A stretch of DNA of 50,407 nt, taken from IMG/VR virus record IMGVR_UViG_3300010885_009120, positions 1 to 50,407 of that record; one strand, 5' to 3'. The position numbers and the translations under genes are program-made. Positions 15,156 through 26,100 of the stretch are shown piece after piece. Below the pieces are notes generated by a model. That model was not told the DNA's origin. It ran no database searches and was given only the letters and a program-made list of their open reading frames with translations. Source of the stretch: a virus. Numbering within the stretch: position 1 is the first letter of the stretch; every line of letters starts with the position of its first letter.

Positions 15156-16352
15156 ATGGCATATTCTATCGCACCACCTGTTGATCCGGGACAAGAAGCA
15201 CTAGCACAAACACAGGCTAGCGTTCTCAATGCAGTAACCACTAATCCAGTGTCAGTTCCTGCGCCTATATCAGACACTGCGGCAAAGATTGGCATATTTT
15301 CTACCCCGACATACCCCGAACCTCCTATTGTTTCAACTCCAGCAAATCCAGGAACACCGGCGGCGGGTATTGCATTTAATCAAGGAGGGCTAGGATCCAG
15401 AGCAACCACTGAGGTACCTGGATTAACTACAGAACAGCTAGCACCCGGTGATACTGCTAGTGTTAATAATTTAAGTTCAGGGTATTATCAAGCAGGGGCT
15501 ACTAGTGCAAGCACTGCTACTAATAACACTCCGATAATTCCAGCAACTCCTGCTAGTACTGATTGGAGAGTTAAACTAACATTAGCCGATAGTGCTTATT
15601 TCTTCTACATGGATCCTGAACCGGGAATTCTTGCACCATTAAAAGAAACTAAGGGCGTGATTTTTCCATACACACCTAGCATTAATATGAGTTATGCTGC
15701 CAACTATGATCCCATTGACATTACACATAACAATTATAAAATCTTTCAATACAAGAATAGTAATGTTGGCGATATCTCAATTACTGCTGAATTTACAGCA
15801 CAAGACACGGCTGAAGCAAATTATCTATTAGCAGTAATTCACTTCTTTAGATCCGCTACAAAAATGTTTTATGGTCAAGATACTAATCCGCCTAACGGAA
15901 CTCCCCCGCCAATGTTATACTTAAGTGGTTACGGCCAGTTTCAATTTGATAAACATCCGGTAGTTATATCAAGTTTTAGCTATCAACTACCACAAGACGT
16001 AGACTACATCAAAGCCGGAGTACTATCAAGTCAGAAACCAAATGCGGCACCGGGTAAAACAGAAGATACCCCTGCACCCCCGCAAAATATATTTCAGAAA
16101 GCAAAATCATTTCTTAGTTCAATGTTAAGACTAGAAGGTTCTAATTTGAATAAAGGTGCAGTTGTTAACAACCCTAAATTCAAATCAAATCAAATAGCAA
16201 CACCCACATATGTTCCTACTAAAATTAGTCTTACAATAACATTATTACCAATGGTATCACGTGGAGATATGAGTAAACGTTTCAATTTAAAAGACTACGC
16301 AAATGGAAAATTATACAGTGGTACTGCTTCAAAACATAAAGGAATTTGGTAA
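15156..16352 (+). CDS. Baseplate/tail-tube-junction structural protein (unassigned)
   Basis: A 398-residue protein. The first 130 residues are Ala/Pro/Thr-rich and probably flexible. A folded core (about 140-300) contains GVIFPYTPSINMSYAANYDP, ITAEFTAQDTAEANYLLAVI, HFFRSATKMFYGQ, GTPPPMLYLSGYGQF and LPQDVDYIKAG; this set recurs in baseplate or tube-cap proteins of large myoviruses next to gp53. It opens the baseplate operon, where T4-like phages often keep tube-cap/initiator genes (48, 54), but I see no direct similarity to those. AAAGG precedes the ATG, and the stop overlaps the gp53 start as TAATG. Structural role likely; exact counterpart unknown. Confidence 0.75.
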   Translation: MAYSIAPPVDPGQEALAQTQASVLNAVTTNPVSVPAPISDTAAKIGIFSTPTYPEPPIVSTPANPGTPAAGIAFNQGGLGSRATTEVPGLTTEQLAPGDTASVNNLSSGYYQAGATSASTATNNTPIIPATPASTDWRVKLTLADSAYFFYMDPEPGILAPLKETKGVIFPYTPSINMSYAANYDPIDITHNNYKIFQYKNSNVGDISITAEFTAQDTAEANYLLAVIHFFRSATKMFYGQDTNPPNGTPPPMLYLSGYGQFQFDKHPVVISSFSYQLPQDVDYIKAGVLSSQKPNAAPGKTEDTPAPPQNIFQKAKSFLSSMLRLEGSNLNKGAVVNNPKFKSNQIATPTYVPTKISLTITLLPMVSRGDMSKRFNLKDYANGKLYSGTASKHKGIW

Positions 16353-16654
16353 TGGCTTTATATAATGCAAACAGTCCTTACTACAACACGGATGTTGTTA
16401 ACGGACAATTCTTAGACATAATGATTGATAGGCCTATCGTTAAAGATCCATTAGACATATACTGGCAAATCACACAAACCTATTCAATGCGACCCGACTT
16501 ACTTGCATATGACTTATATAATGATGGCGGGTTGTGGTGGGTGTTTGCACAACGCAATCCAAATCGTATTAAAGATCCGTTGTTTGATTTTGTCGCTGGT
16601 ACGTATATTTTTCTGCCACAATTAACAAATTTAAAAACTGCGTTAGGACTATAA
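16352..16654 (+). CDS. 53: Baseplate wedge protein gp53
   Basis: A 100-residue protein with the gp53 signature LYNDGGLWWVFAQRNPNRIK followed by DPLFDFVAGTYIFLPQL, whose end resembles a LysM-type fold. gp53 clamps neighbouring wedges together in the T4 baseplate. T4 gp53 is about twice as long, so this is the minimal core form common in environmental relatives. The ATG overlaps the previous stop (TAATG); an upstream in-frame TTG is not needed. The next gene starts one base after its stop. Confidence 0.9.
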   Translation: MALYNANSPYYNTDVVNGQFLDIMIDRPIVKDPLDIYWQITQTYSMRPDLLAYDLYNDGGLWWVFAQRNPNRIKDPLFDFVAGTYIFLPQLTNLKTALGL

Positions 16655-16655
16655 G

Positions 16656-19394
16656 ATGGCTGCACAAGACTCAGTAAGTCAATTCAGACAATTTAGTGAC
16701 AATTTAAAAAGTACAACCGCCGGATTTCAAAGCGAATTTGACGCCATAGATCCTAAATCACCTAATGCTGTTGAACAATATACTGCGTTAAAAGAGAAAA
16801 GAGATTCTTTTGCTCAAACATATAATGCACAAAAAGATAGTATGCAGTTAAATGCAGTAAATGCAGTGAATGCAATGTCACCTAGTCCAGAGAATACTGC
16901 ATTGATGGCGGAAATAAAAAGTATACAGGCGGATTTAAAGACTAATACTGATGAAGCATTATCAATAAAAGAAAAAATAAATGTTGCAGTAACCACAGCT
17001 AAAGCCGACGCCGCAAAAGCAGCAGATGAAAAGGCAAAAGAAGCAGAGGCTAATGCACCCCAAGACAAATTACCACCGAGCGCCGGTGACGATGCTGCCA
17101 AAACTACTACCCCCGAAAATAATAAAACTGCGGGAGATGTTGATGTAAAATCAACATCAAATAATACATCACAAAAGGCAGCACCCGGAGCAAGACCACA
17201 CAATCCATTATCAATGTTTAGTAGCTATACATATCATATCACATTGTATATGATTACTCCTTATTCATATAATAAATTTATTGAACAAGGTAATAAAGGT
17301 ATATCTCCTAAAGATATGTTTGTTGTTGCCGAATCAGGCGGTACAAATGTAAATGGTAAAAATCAGCGGCTATTTGATTTAGATTTTTATATTGACGACT
17401 TTAGCTTTCAAACTTATTTGAGTACAAATACAACCAAAGGTGCAAGTGTTGACTCACTGTCGTTTAGTTTTAAAATTTATGAACCTTTTGGGTTTAGTTT
17501 TATGTCTGCATTGAAAGCCGCAGCCTTAAAGGTAGTAGGTAAGAGTGATTTGCCTGGACATGATAAAGCAAAGCATCATTTGCAACAATTATACATGATT
17601 GGCATCAAGTTTTATGGGTATGATGCTGACGGTAATTTAGTAACAGATGATACGACAAATCAACTTATACCAAATACGGATAATGGTAGTTCAAATGATA
17701 AGTTTGCAGACAACGGGGTATTTGCTAGATACTTTCCTATTAACATTACTGAAATGCAATTTAAATTAGATGGTAAGGCAACTGTTTATAACTTTAAAGC
17801 AATTAATGTATCAATTAATACAGGTACCGGTGTTAAACATAATCAAATTAAAACGAGTCAGAGCCTGACAGGTAAAACAGTTGAAGAATTACTATCTACC
17901 GGCGATAACAGTTTAGAAAAATTGTTGAATAAAATACAAGAAGACCTATTAAAGTCAGAAGCTATTGCTATTAAAAATATATTTAAAATAAAATTTAAAA
18001 ATAGTGAAACTGGAAAAATAAAAGATTCAATATTGACTACTGGAAACGCATCCGATAGAAATAAATCAACAATGAGCGGGAATGCAAAAGTTACAGATTC
18101 ATCTAAAGCAAATGATAAGACAGCACAATCTGCTAAACCAGATAACAATACTCGCACATTTGAAATTCCCGCAGGAACATCTATTACACAAGTAATAGAA
18201 AGAGTTATTGCACAAAGCTCATATATTACTGATGCACTAAGTGCAAAAGGCAATGAAGATATGTCAAATTGGAGCGATGAGGCAAAGGCGATTGATAGAA
18301 CAAGACTTCAGTGGTTTGTAATTACCCCAATTTGTAAAATGCTAGCGTTTGATCCTATTGTAAATGATTTTGCATATGAAATTACGTACCTGATTAACGA
18401 ATATAAAATTCCAAAAGTTAGGTCGGCTTATGTATCTGAACCAACACCCTATTACGGGGCACACAAAATTTATGAATATTGGTTTACTGGTAAGAACAGT
18501 GAAGTAATAAGTTACGAACAAAAATACAATGGTTTATTCTATATGGATGCATTGGACAATCCTGAACCAGGGAAACCCTTTCCTAACTCAAGCGGTCTGA
18601 CTATACCAATCAAACCTGGCTCAAAACAAAATGCAGATGATTCTGGGTTGTTTGATAAAGCCGGGCAAGTTATAGCAAGTGTACGTACCAGTTTGTATAG
18701 TGCAGGAGATCAAGCAATGGCAACTATACAAATATTAGGTGATCCTGATTTTATTTGCACTACTGTAGGAATGAATTATGGAGTATATGACGAATACTAT
18801 GGACCTGATAAGTCAGTCGATCCACACGCTGGTCAAGTTTTTATACAAATTGTATTCAATGAGGGTGTTGATTATGACCACGACCAGGGTTTAATGAATA
18901 TTAAAACTAATATACAGTTATATGATTATCCTAAGTATCTTAAGGACACAAAAGGTATAATTTATTCTGCTACCGATGTTGTATCTACTTTTTCAAAAGG
19001 TAGATTCACACAAGAATTGCATTTAGTAATGTATAGTCCTCCGGCAGATCCTCCCGATACTAAAGCTGAAAATACTAGAGAAACTGATTCATTAGCATCA
19101 CGATATCCTGCACCAAAAGGATTAACTTCGGATGAAGCAGCCAAGAGTAGTGAACCTAAAACCCAACCTGCATCAGCTATCGGTGGTTCACAATCTTATT
19201 CTGCTGATTTGAATTCAACCAACAACAGTATGTTAAATGCAATGACAGGTGGCAGAGTTAAAGTTGCAAGTGAAACAAATTTATCTAGCACAAACATTCA
19301 GAATTCAGTTCAAGGTCCCAATGATGATAACCCTGGTGTAACAGTGACAACAAATGTAAAATCTGAAGGTAGACCTAGATTATATGGAACATAA
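16656..19394 (+). CDS. Large baseplate hub-like structural protein
   Basis: A 912-residue protein. Residues 1-150 are Ala/Lys/Gln-rich and look coiled-coil; 150-180 are Pro/Thr/Asn-rich. The folded part begins about residue 181 (NPLSMFSSYTYHITLYMITP) and includes FDLDFYIDDFSFQTYLSTNT and SLSFSFKIYEPFGFSFM. A Lys/Ser/Asn-rich linker spans about 440-505, then a second folded region (RLQWFVITPICKMLAFDPIV; YEYWFTGKNSEVI; GVDYDHDQGLMNIKTNIQL). The last 100 residues are disordered. It lies directly before the spike gene, where many myoviruses encode the hub ring (gp27 role in T4). The second half has beta-rich segments of the kind seen in hub proteins. The gp27 assignment is by position only. Confidence 0.7.
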   Translation: MAAQDSVSQFRQFSDNLKSTTAGFQSEFDAIDPKSPNAVEQYTALKEKRDSFAQTYNAQKDSMQLNAVNAVNAMSPSPENTALMAEIKSIQADLKTNTDEALSIKEKINVAVTTAKADAAKAADEKAKEAEANAPQDKLPPSAGDDAAKTTTPENNKTAGDVDVKSTSNNTSQKAAPGARPHNPLSMFSSYTYHITLYMITPYSYNKFIEQGNKGISPKDMFVVAESGGTNVNGKNQRLFDLDFYIDDFSFQTYLSTNTTKGASVDSLSFSFKIYEPFGFSFMSALKAAALKVVGKSDLPGHDKAKHHLQQLYMIGIKFYGYDADGNLVTDDTTNQLIPNTDNGSSNDKFADNGVFARYFPINITEMQFKLDGKATVYNFKAINVSINTGTGVKHNQIKTSQSLTGKTVEELLSTGDNSLEKLLNKIQEDLLKSEAIAIKNIFKIKFKNSETGKIKDSILTTGNASDRNKSTMSGNAKVTDSSKANDKTAQSAKPDNNTRTFEIPAGTSITQVIERVIAQSSYITDALSAKGNEDMSNWSDEAKAIDRTRLQWFVITPICKMLAFDPIVNDFAYEITYLINEYKIPKVRSAYVSEPTPYYGAHKIYEYWFTGKNSEVISYEQKYNGLFYMDALDNPEPGKPFPNSSGLTIPIKPGSKQNADDSGLFDKAGQVIASVRTSLYSAGDQAMATIQILGDPDFICTTVGMNYGVYDEYYGPDKSVDPHAGQVFIQIVFNEGVDYDHDQGLMNIKTNIQLYDYPKYLKDTKGIIYSATDVVSTFSKGRFTQELHLVMYSPPADPPDTKAENTRETDSLASRYPAPKGLTSDEAAKSSEPKTQPASAIGGSQSYSADLNSTNNSMLNAMTGGRVKVASETNLSSTNIQNSVQGPNDDNPGVTVTTNVKSEGRPRLYGT

Positions 19395-19397
19395 CAA

Positions 19398-22300
19398 ATG
19401 AGTGAAAATGTAACTAAAGTATCAGGCACAACAGCAGCCAATAAACCAGACGCCGGTGGTAAGATAAGTGTTAACTATCCGGTTAAGGGTTTAGTTAAAA
19501 ATACAATTGACGCTAATCGATCAGGTAGAATTCAAGTATACGTAGCTGATTTTGGTGGTACTGAAGATGACGATAAAAGTTGGACGACAGTTCAGTATAT
19601 GAGTCCTTTCTTTGGAATGACTCCGGGTGATAATGCTCCTGGAAGTAACAATGACGGCACATTTAAAACCAATCATCACAGTTATGGGCTTTGGGCTACA
19701 CCACCTGATATAGGTAGTGAGGTCATTTGTATTTTCTTAAACGGTAAGAAAGATTTTGGATACTACATAGGTGGTATACCAAAAACAGGATCGCATCATA
19801 TGGTTCCTGGTATAGGTTCTTCTACCAAGATAACTGCTAGCGAAAATGAAGCAGACAGTTACGGTGGTGCAACTGTATTGCCGGTAGTTGAGTGGAATGA
19901 TATTGGTAAAGAAAAGGTAAGCGATTTTATTGAAGTACCGAGGCCAGTTCATAGCGCACTTGCTGGGCAACTACATCAACAAGGATTATTGCGTGATCCG
20001 ATTAGAGGAGCAATATCAAGTTCTAGTATGCGTGAATCACCGTCACGTGTATTTGGTATATCTACTCCCGGAAGACCTATTTATAAAGGTGGGTTAGGTG
20101 ATGGATCAAATGATACTGCTATTGCTCAAGGGTTGTCAGGTGAGTCTGATTCAAAATTAAAGATTACTTCACGTAGAGGTGGACATAGTTTTGTAATGGA
20201 TGACGGTGACGTTCAAGGACAAAATCAATTAGTAAGATTACGCACAAGTTCTGGTCATCAAATTACTATGAGTGATGATGGACAAACATTGTTTATAGTA
20301 CATGCTAGTGGACAAAGTTATGTTGAGTTGGGCAAAGAAGGTACAGTTGACATATATGCAATGAATAGTTTTAATGTTCGTTCACAGGGTGACATTAATC
20401 TTCATGCAGATAATAATGTTAATATACATGCTGAAAAGAAATTAAACATTTATTCAGAAGAAATCAATATACAAAGTGATAAGAAAACTAATTTAAGAGT
20501 AGGAGATGATTTTACTCAGCATACAGTTGGCAATAATACACTTAAAGTTGACAAGGGTATGAGTGCAAAATCAAGCGATGCCGCAAGTTTTGTATCAGGA
20601 TCAGCTACCTACATTAATGGTAGTGTAGTAAATTTAAATTCCGGTTCATCATCATTAAACCCAGAAAAAATAAAATCATACAATAAAACAACGCACATTG
20701 ATACACTATTTGATAGTGTAAAAGGTTGGATAGCAACACCGGGTAAATTATCTAGTATCGTTAATCGTGCACCGGCGCATTCGCCGTGGGTAAATTCTAA
20801 CATGGGTGTGGACGTTGAAATTAAAACATCGGCAGATGATGCATTGCCTAAACCAGCCCCTAAAGCAGTTCAAGCAGTAAATAACTCAGCACCAGACTCA
20901 CCTAAGAATCCTACAACACCTCCAGTTGTTGCAACAGTTCCACCTGCACAACCAGTAGGTAATATGGATAAGAGTACAACACAGTCAGTTGTTTCTCAAC
21001 AAGCAGTATCAGCAGCAACAAATCCAGCAACAACAACTGCTGTGGCAAACGGATCAGGTGTAGTAGATTTAAATGGAACAAAACAAGCAGTGCTTGGTAA
21101 ACTAGCGCAGACACCTGCTCAACTAGAACAAGCCGGAGTACTTAAGCCCGGCAGTGCCGCACTAGCAGATTCTTTGGTAGCAAAAGGTAAATCACTAAAT
21201 GAAGCATTACCAAGCAATTTGTTTACTGGTCAAGGTGGTGTTAATAGTGTATCTGATTTTGTAAACAATCCCGGTGCACAAGTAGGAACTGCATCTACAC
21301 TAATGCAACAAGGGTATAATGGATTAAAATCTGCCGGAGTTATTAATGGTAATGAAAGTGCAGGAAGTATTAGTGGCTTGGTATCAAGTGCGGCAACAAA
21401 TGGCGTGGCTGCAACTACTGCGTTTGTAAAAGGTGTAGGTGGTAATCTACCTAGCACATCAGGTTCTGGTGCAATAAACCCACTAAGTGGAGTAGGATCA
21501 AAAGTTGGTGCAAGTATAAGTGAGGGTAACTTTGCCGCATCTATGGGACAAAAATCAGCAGGGTCATTGGGAGATTCAATTAAAGCAGGAGTGACTTCAG
21601 CAGTAGATAGTGCAAAGTCAGCAGCCGCAAAAGGATTCGATGCAGTTAAATCAGTATTCAAAAAATTAGAAGCTAATAAACCAGTCAATCTAACAGTAGC
21701 GGCATCAGAAAGCGATCCAAGCTATAAACCACCCGCGTCTATTAAAGAAGCCGCTACTGCATTAAAAGATAAATTAAGTGGGTCTCCGGATTTAAAAACA
21801 ATGGCAGCCTCAGTTAGCCCTTCTTCAGGTAGTCCCTTAGCCGGCATAAAATCTGCAATCCCTTCTGCTAGTTCATTGCTACCTTCATCAAGTTCAACTA
21901 CTGCCGGCGTTGCATCTATGACAGCCGCAGCTTCAAAATTAGGTATAACTATTCCGGGAGCATCTGACATTGCTGGCTTAACCGATAACTTAAAATCATT
22001 GCCTAGTGGTGCCCCCGATTTGTCGTCACTTACTGGATTACCTAAACCAACTTCATTGCCAAGTACCTTACCTCAGAATCCATTAGCAGGAGTTAATACT
22101 AAGCCGAAAATACCAACCGGAACAACTGCCGCTAGTGTGGTACCTCCTGGAATGGGATTGGGTGCATTTAAAGACGGACTAGCATCACTTGGATCATTTG
22201 TAAACAAAGCAAACGCAGGAACGTCTAAACCTAACTTAGATGCAATACCAAAAGGCGGAGAAGGGTCTACGATATTACCTACATTTGCAGTAGATACAAT

Positions 22301-22613
22301 AGATAGAACAAGCATGAATTCTGCGGCTGCTTCATTGTTGGGTCCTGGAATTGCATTACCTATTACGTCAGGTGGCGCATTGAATGTTCAACCATTGAGC
22401 CCAGATGCAACTAAGAAATACGATACACTCAAAAAAGAATTAGATGAGTTAGATAAAAATAAAAAATGGGATTTGCAGACAGAAAAGAACAAAGCAGACA
22501 AAAAATACGGTTCTGATAGTAGTGAATTTAAGACTGCCCTACAGAATTATAAAGATTGTTTAATACGTATTGAAGAAATACGAAAAGAAATGTATGACCT
22601 AACAAAGGGATAA
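19398..22613 (+). CDS. 5: Baseplate spike gp5/VgrG-like, without lysozyme domain, very long C-terminus
   Basis: A 1071-residue protein. Residues about 25-130 are the gp5/VgrG OB-fold (GLVKNTIDANRSGRIQVYVA; SPFFGMTPG; PPDIGSEVICIFLNGKKD). Residues 255-320 (RRGGHSFVMDDGDV; LRTSSGHQITMSDDGQTLFI) and the alternating repeats at 320-420 (NVRSQGDINLHADNNVNIHA) form the trimeric beta-helix that punctures the outer membrane. Nothing resembling the T4 gp5 lysozyme lies between OB-fold and helix. From about 420 to 1010 it is Ala/Ser/Pro/Gly/Val-rich and of low complexity, and the last 60 residues are a charged coiled coil (KKYDTLKKELDELDKNKK). T4 gp5 has 575 residues. The next gene starts 2 bases after its stop. 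Confidence 0.88.
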   Translation: MSENVTKVSGTTAANKPDAGGKISVNYPVKGLVKNTIDANRSGRIQVYVADFGGTEDDDKSWTTVQYMSPFFGMTPGDNAPGSNNDGTFKTNHHSYGLWATPPDIGSEVICIFLNGKKDFGYYIGGIPKTGSHHMVPGIGSSTKITASENEADSYGGATVLPVVEWNDIGKEKVSDFIEVPRPVHSALAGQLHQQGLLRDPIRGAISSSSMRESPSRVFGISTPGRPIYKGGLGDGSNDTAIAQGLSGESDSKLKITSRRGGHSFVMDDGDVQGQNQLVRLRTSSGHQITMSDDGQTLFIVHASGQSYVELGKEGTVDIYAMNSFNVRSQGDINLHADNNVNIHAEKKLNIYSEEINIQSDKKTNLRVGDDFTQHTVGNNTLKVDKGMSAKSSDAASFVSGSATYINGSVVNLNSGSSSLNPEKIKSYNKTTHIDTLFDSVKGWIATPGKLSSIVNRAPAHSPWVNSNMGVDVEIKTSADDALPKPAPKAVQAVNNSAPDSPKNPTTPPVVATVPPAQPVGNMDKSTTQSVVSQQAVSAATNPATTTAVANGSGVVDLNGTKQAVLGKLAQTPAQLEQAGVLKPGSAALADSLVAKGKSLNEALPSNLFTGQGGVNSVSDFVNNPGAQVGTASTLMQQGYNGLKSAGVINGNESAGSISGLVSSAATNGVAATTAFVKGVGGNLPSTSGSGAINPLSGVGSKVGASISEGNFAASMGQKSAGSLGDSIKAGVTSAVDSAKSAAAKGFDAVKSVFKKLEANKPVNLTVAASESDPSYKPPASIKEAATALKDKLSGSPDLKTMAASVSPSSGSPLAGIKSAIPSASSLLPSSSSTTAGVASMTAAASKLGITIPGASDIAGLTDNLKSLPSGAPDLSSLTGLPKPTSLPSTLPQNPLAGVNTKPKIPTGTTAASVVPPGMGLGAFKDGLASLGSFVNKANAGTSKPNLDAIPKGGEGSTILPTFAVDTIDRTSMNSAAASLLGPGIALPITSGGALNVQPLSPDATKKYDTLKKELDELDKNKKWDLQTEKNKADKKYGSDSSEFKTALQNYKDCLIRIEEIRKEMYDLTKG

Positions 22614-22615
22614 AA

Positions 22616-23065
22616 ATGACAATATACAAAGGTTTCTCTACACAAAACGTTAATGCTTCCCGCTCAATTAACATTCCTACTGGACTAGTTGACTATACTA
22701 CTAATGCTGGCCGGTCAACAGTATCATCAACTAAATATTCAGTCGTTGATGATGAGGCTGTTATATTGAATTTCTTAAATGCACTTAATATTCCGCAAGG
22801 TTCTAAACCCGGTAAACCGTCATATGGCACTAATCTATGGAACTTTATTTTTGAACCAAATGACCATGAAACTACTACTCAATTAAAAGAAGAATTAATT
22901 CGTGTAGCTAGATTAGATCCTAGAATTATTCTTAATAACGTGACAATATATGCTAAAGAAAATGGAATTGTGGCGTCAATTGAATTGGCGGTGAGCCCGG
23001 CAAATCAAGTAAGAGACATTGCCATTCTGTTCAACCAAGAAACAAATACTGCATCATTGTCTTAA
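22616..23065 (+). CDS. 25: Baseplate wedge protein gp25
   Basis: A 149-residue protein of the gp25/TssE family. The N-terminal GLVDYTTNAGRSTVSST opens the fold; VVDDEAVILNFLNALNIPQG and PSYGTNLWNFIFEP are the family landmarks, and RVARLDPRIILNNVTIYA closes the core (the DPR replaces the usual EPR). gp25 staples gp6/gp7 wedges and starts the sheath. The length fits T4 gp25 (132). AAGGGA precedes the ATG. Confidence 0.93.
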   Translation: MTIYKGFSTQNVNASRSINIPTGLVDYTTNAGRSTVSSTKYSVVDDEAVILNFLNALNIPQGSKPGKPSYGTNLWNFIFEPNDHETTTQLKEELIRVARLDPRIILNNVTIYAKENGIVASIELAVSPANQVRDIAILFNQETNTASLS

Positions 23066-23084
23066 AAACCGGTATTTTTACAAC

Positions 23085-23092
23085 GATAAATA
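23085..23092 (+). promoter_or_regulatory. T4-type late promoter (GATAAATA) before gp6
   Basis: CGATAAATATAT, the same 12 bases as at 15127-15138, lies 29 bases before the gp6 ATG in the 48-base gap after gp25. The 12-base identity and equal spacing make this one of the best-supported promoter calls here. Confidence 0.72.
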
Positions 23093-23113
23093 TATTAAAG
23101 AGATACTACTTAT

Positions 23114-26100
23114 ATGGCCACAAGTTCTAGACAATCAACAATATTTGGTTCCAATGACTGGAAAACTATCTATAAAACCTTTAGTCAGGCTGATTTCCAA
23201 AGCTATGACTATGAAACCCTACGTAAAACTTTCGTAGATTATCTAAAAACCTACTACCCTGAGACATTCAATGATTATGTTGAATCTAGTGAGTATATTG
23301 CATTACTAGACTTGATTGCATTTATGGGTCAAGGCTTGAGTTTCCGTGATGATTTGAATACCCGTGAAAACTTTATTGATACAGCAGAACGCCGTGATAG
23401 CGTTATCAAATTAGCTAATTTAGTTGGATATAGCCCAAAGCGTAATCTATCTGCCCAAGGTTTTCTAAAAGTTGTTAGTTTAGCAACAACAGAAAACATT
23501 AATGATATTAATGGTATTAATCTTAGCGGTACAACCGTACTATGGAATGACCCGTCAAATGGTAATTGGCAAGAACAATTTAATACGATATTGAACGCGG
23601 CACTAGTTACTTCACAGCGCATTGGACGCCCCGGTAATACGCAAACAGTATTGGGCGTTAAAACAAGCGAGTATAGTTTAAAGATTCCCACTAATGCATT
23701 ACCTGCGATTGGGTTTACACAAAATATTAATGGCACTGCAATGAATTTTGAGTTAATCAGTTCAAGTAGTGCAGGTCAAGAATATGTATATGAAATGTCT
23801 CCTAAAGCAAATGGAATATTTAACATGTTGTACAGAAATGATAACTTGGGTTATGGAAGTGCAAACACAGGCTTCTTCATGTACTTTAAGCAAGGCACAT
23901 TAAAAAGTCAATCTTTTTCATTGACACAAAAAATATCCAACCAAGTAGTAGACATTAACACTGAAGGTATTAATGATACTGACACTTGGTTGTTCAAAGT
24001 TGACCCTGTAACAGGGGCATTAACAGAATGGATTCAGGTAGATAGTATATACAATAACGCATTAAAGGAAATGAATCTGTTTTCAGTTGATTCACGTTTC
24101 AATGACCAAGTTAGTTATGTATTTGGTGACGGCGTATTTGGTGAAATCCCAATTGGTAATTTCAGAGCATACTATAGAACTGGTAATTCATTACAATATA
24201 ACATTGATCCAAGTGACATTCAGGGAACTACTGTTTCATTTAGCTATGTTAGTAAAACTGCTAGAGTTGAAACACTCACCATCACGTTACAATTGACACA
24301 ACCAGTAACTAATGCACAAGCACGTGAAAGCATTGCTGATATTAAGCTACGTGCCCCGACAAGATTTTATTCTCAGAATCGTATGGTTAATGGTGAAGAT
24401 TATAATGTATTTCCAAAGACATTATACAGTAGTGTATTAAAAAGCAAAGCATTAAATCGCAGTAGCATTGGCACATCACGTAATTTTGACTTGCTTGACC
24501 CAACTGCAAAATACTCAAGTGTAAATTCATTTGCAGAAGATGGCGCATTATATTTTAAACAAAATGATGAATTTCAACCTCTTAATTTAGATAGAGGCAC
24601 TACTAGTGTTATTAGTTTCTTAACTAATAAGTTATTATCTATCTTATCTAGTCGTAGAATGCAACAATACTATGTTATCAATGCATCTAGGTATACAGTA
24701 ACTGACGTTTCTTGGAAGCAAACGTCTTTTAATTCTACTAATATTACTGGTTATTTCAAATTGGTCAGTATAGGCACTGCTATTCCTGTGGGTATCTATA
24801 GCGGAACTAATATGAAGTATGCAACAACCGGAGCATTGATTAAGTTTGTTGCACCCGGGGGTTTTGTATTTCAAAACAATAGACTAGTACCAAAGTTACC
24901 TGGACCCGGTGACTTAACTTATATATGGACATCAATTGTTAATGTTATTGATGATGGATACAACGGCGGCGTTGGTAATTTGTACAATGGATTAGGTCCT
25001 GTGACACTAAGTCACAATATACCAACCGGCGCACTAGTATCAATTATTATTCCGGTATTTGATAATATCGTCCCCAGCGCAATAATTCAAAATGCTATTG
25101 CTCGCTGTATTAATAATCAAAGCTTCTCTTTGAACTATGATAACTCATTATCAATATCAGACACAAGACGTTGGTCTATTTCTGATTATAATGCAACTAC
25201 CTTTTTGGTTAATTTCAAAAGTATAGGAGATGGAATATATTCAGTGACTAACAAAGCGTTAGCATATTATTTTGGTAGTGCTAATGATACACGTTTTTCG
25301 TTTGACAGAAGTAAAATCATTTATGATCCGTTGTCAGGGAAGTCATTATATGACACGGTTAAAGTCTTAAAAACAAACTCATTGCCCGGATCAAATGCAA
25401 ACTTTGGGGATGACGTTACATTAGCAGTAGTAGGTCAACCAGTAGAAGCCGATGGTTATGTTGATGATTACTCAATTGAAGTAAGTGTTATTGATCCTGC
25501 TAACAATAAGATTATTAGCAATCCAGATTTCTTTAATTATGTTACTGGTTATGGTCAAGGACTAAAAAATTATGTGTTTGTTGAAAAGATTATAGACAGT
25601 AATTTATTAAACAAATTTAGAATTATCCCAAGCACTGAGATTGTAACTATATTTAATAATGTAGTGCAAATTCAATCTATAAAATACGAATATCCACTTG
25701 GGCAGAAATTCTATGCAACTGATGACAAAGTATTTTATCAATCAGTCAATGACGCAACTTCTGCAAATATATTAAAATTAAATGTGCTAACAAACATTAG
25801 CACATATTCAGGGCGTCAGGGCTTGTACTTTCAATACAAACACAATAGTAGTAATACTGGTAGAATCAATCCAGCTACTACAAACATTATTGATATGTAT
25901 CTAGTTACACAATCATATTATACACAGTATCGTCAATGGATTACTGATACAACAAATAAAGTACTCGAACCAACTATGCCCACTATTAATGAGTTATCAC
26001 AATCTTATGGTAAGATTGAAGATTATAAAATGTTAAGTGACAGTGTTATTTTAAACAGCGTAAAATTTAAACCATTGTTTGGAATGAAAGCAGACCCGCA

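Noticed and set aside
21230-21688. 152-codon minus-strand frame inside the gp5 extension
   Set aside because: A mirror of the Ala/Ser/Gly-rich coding sequence, which lacks stops on the opposite strand; no start signal or motif.
19398-22613. T4-type lysozyme domain in gp5
   Set aside because: Searched for between the OB-fold and beta-helix; no lysozyme catalytic motif or suitable length of unexplained folded sequence was seen.
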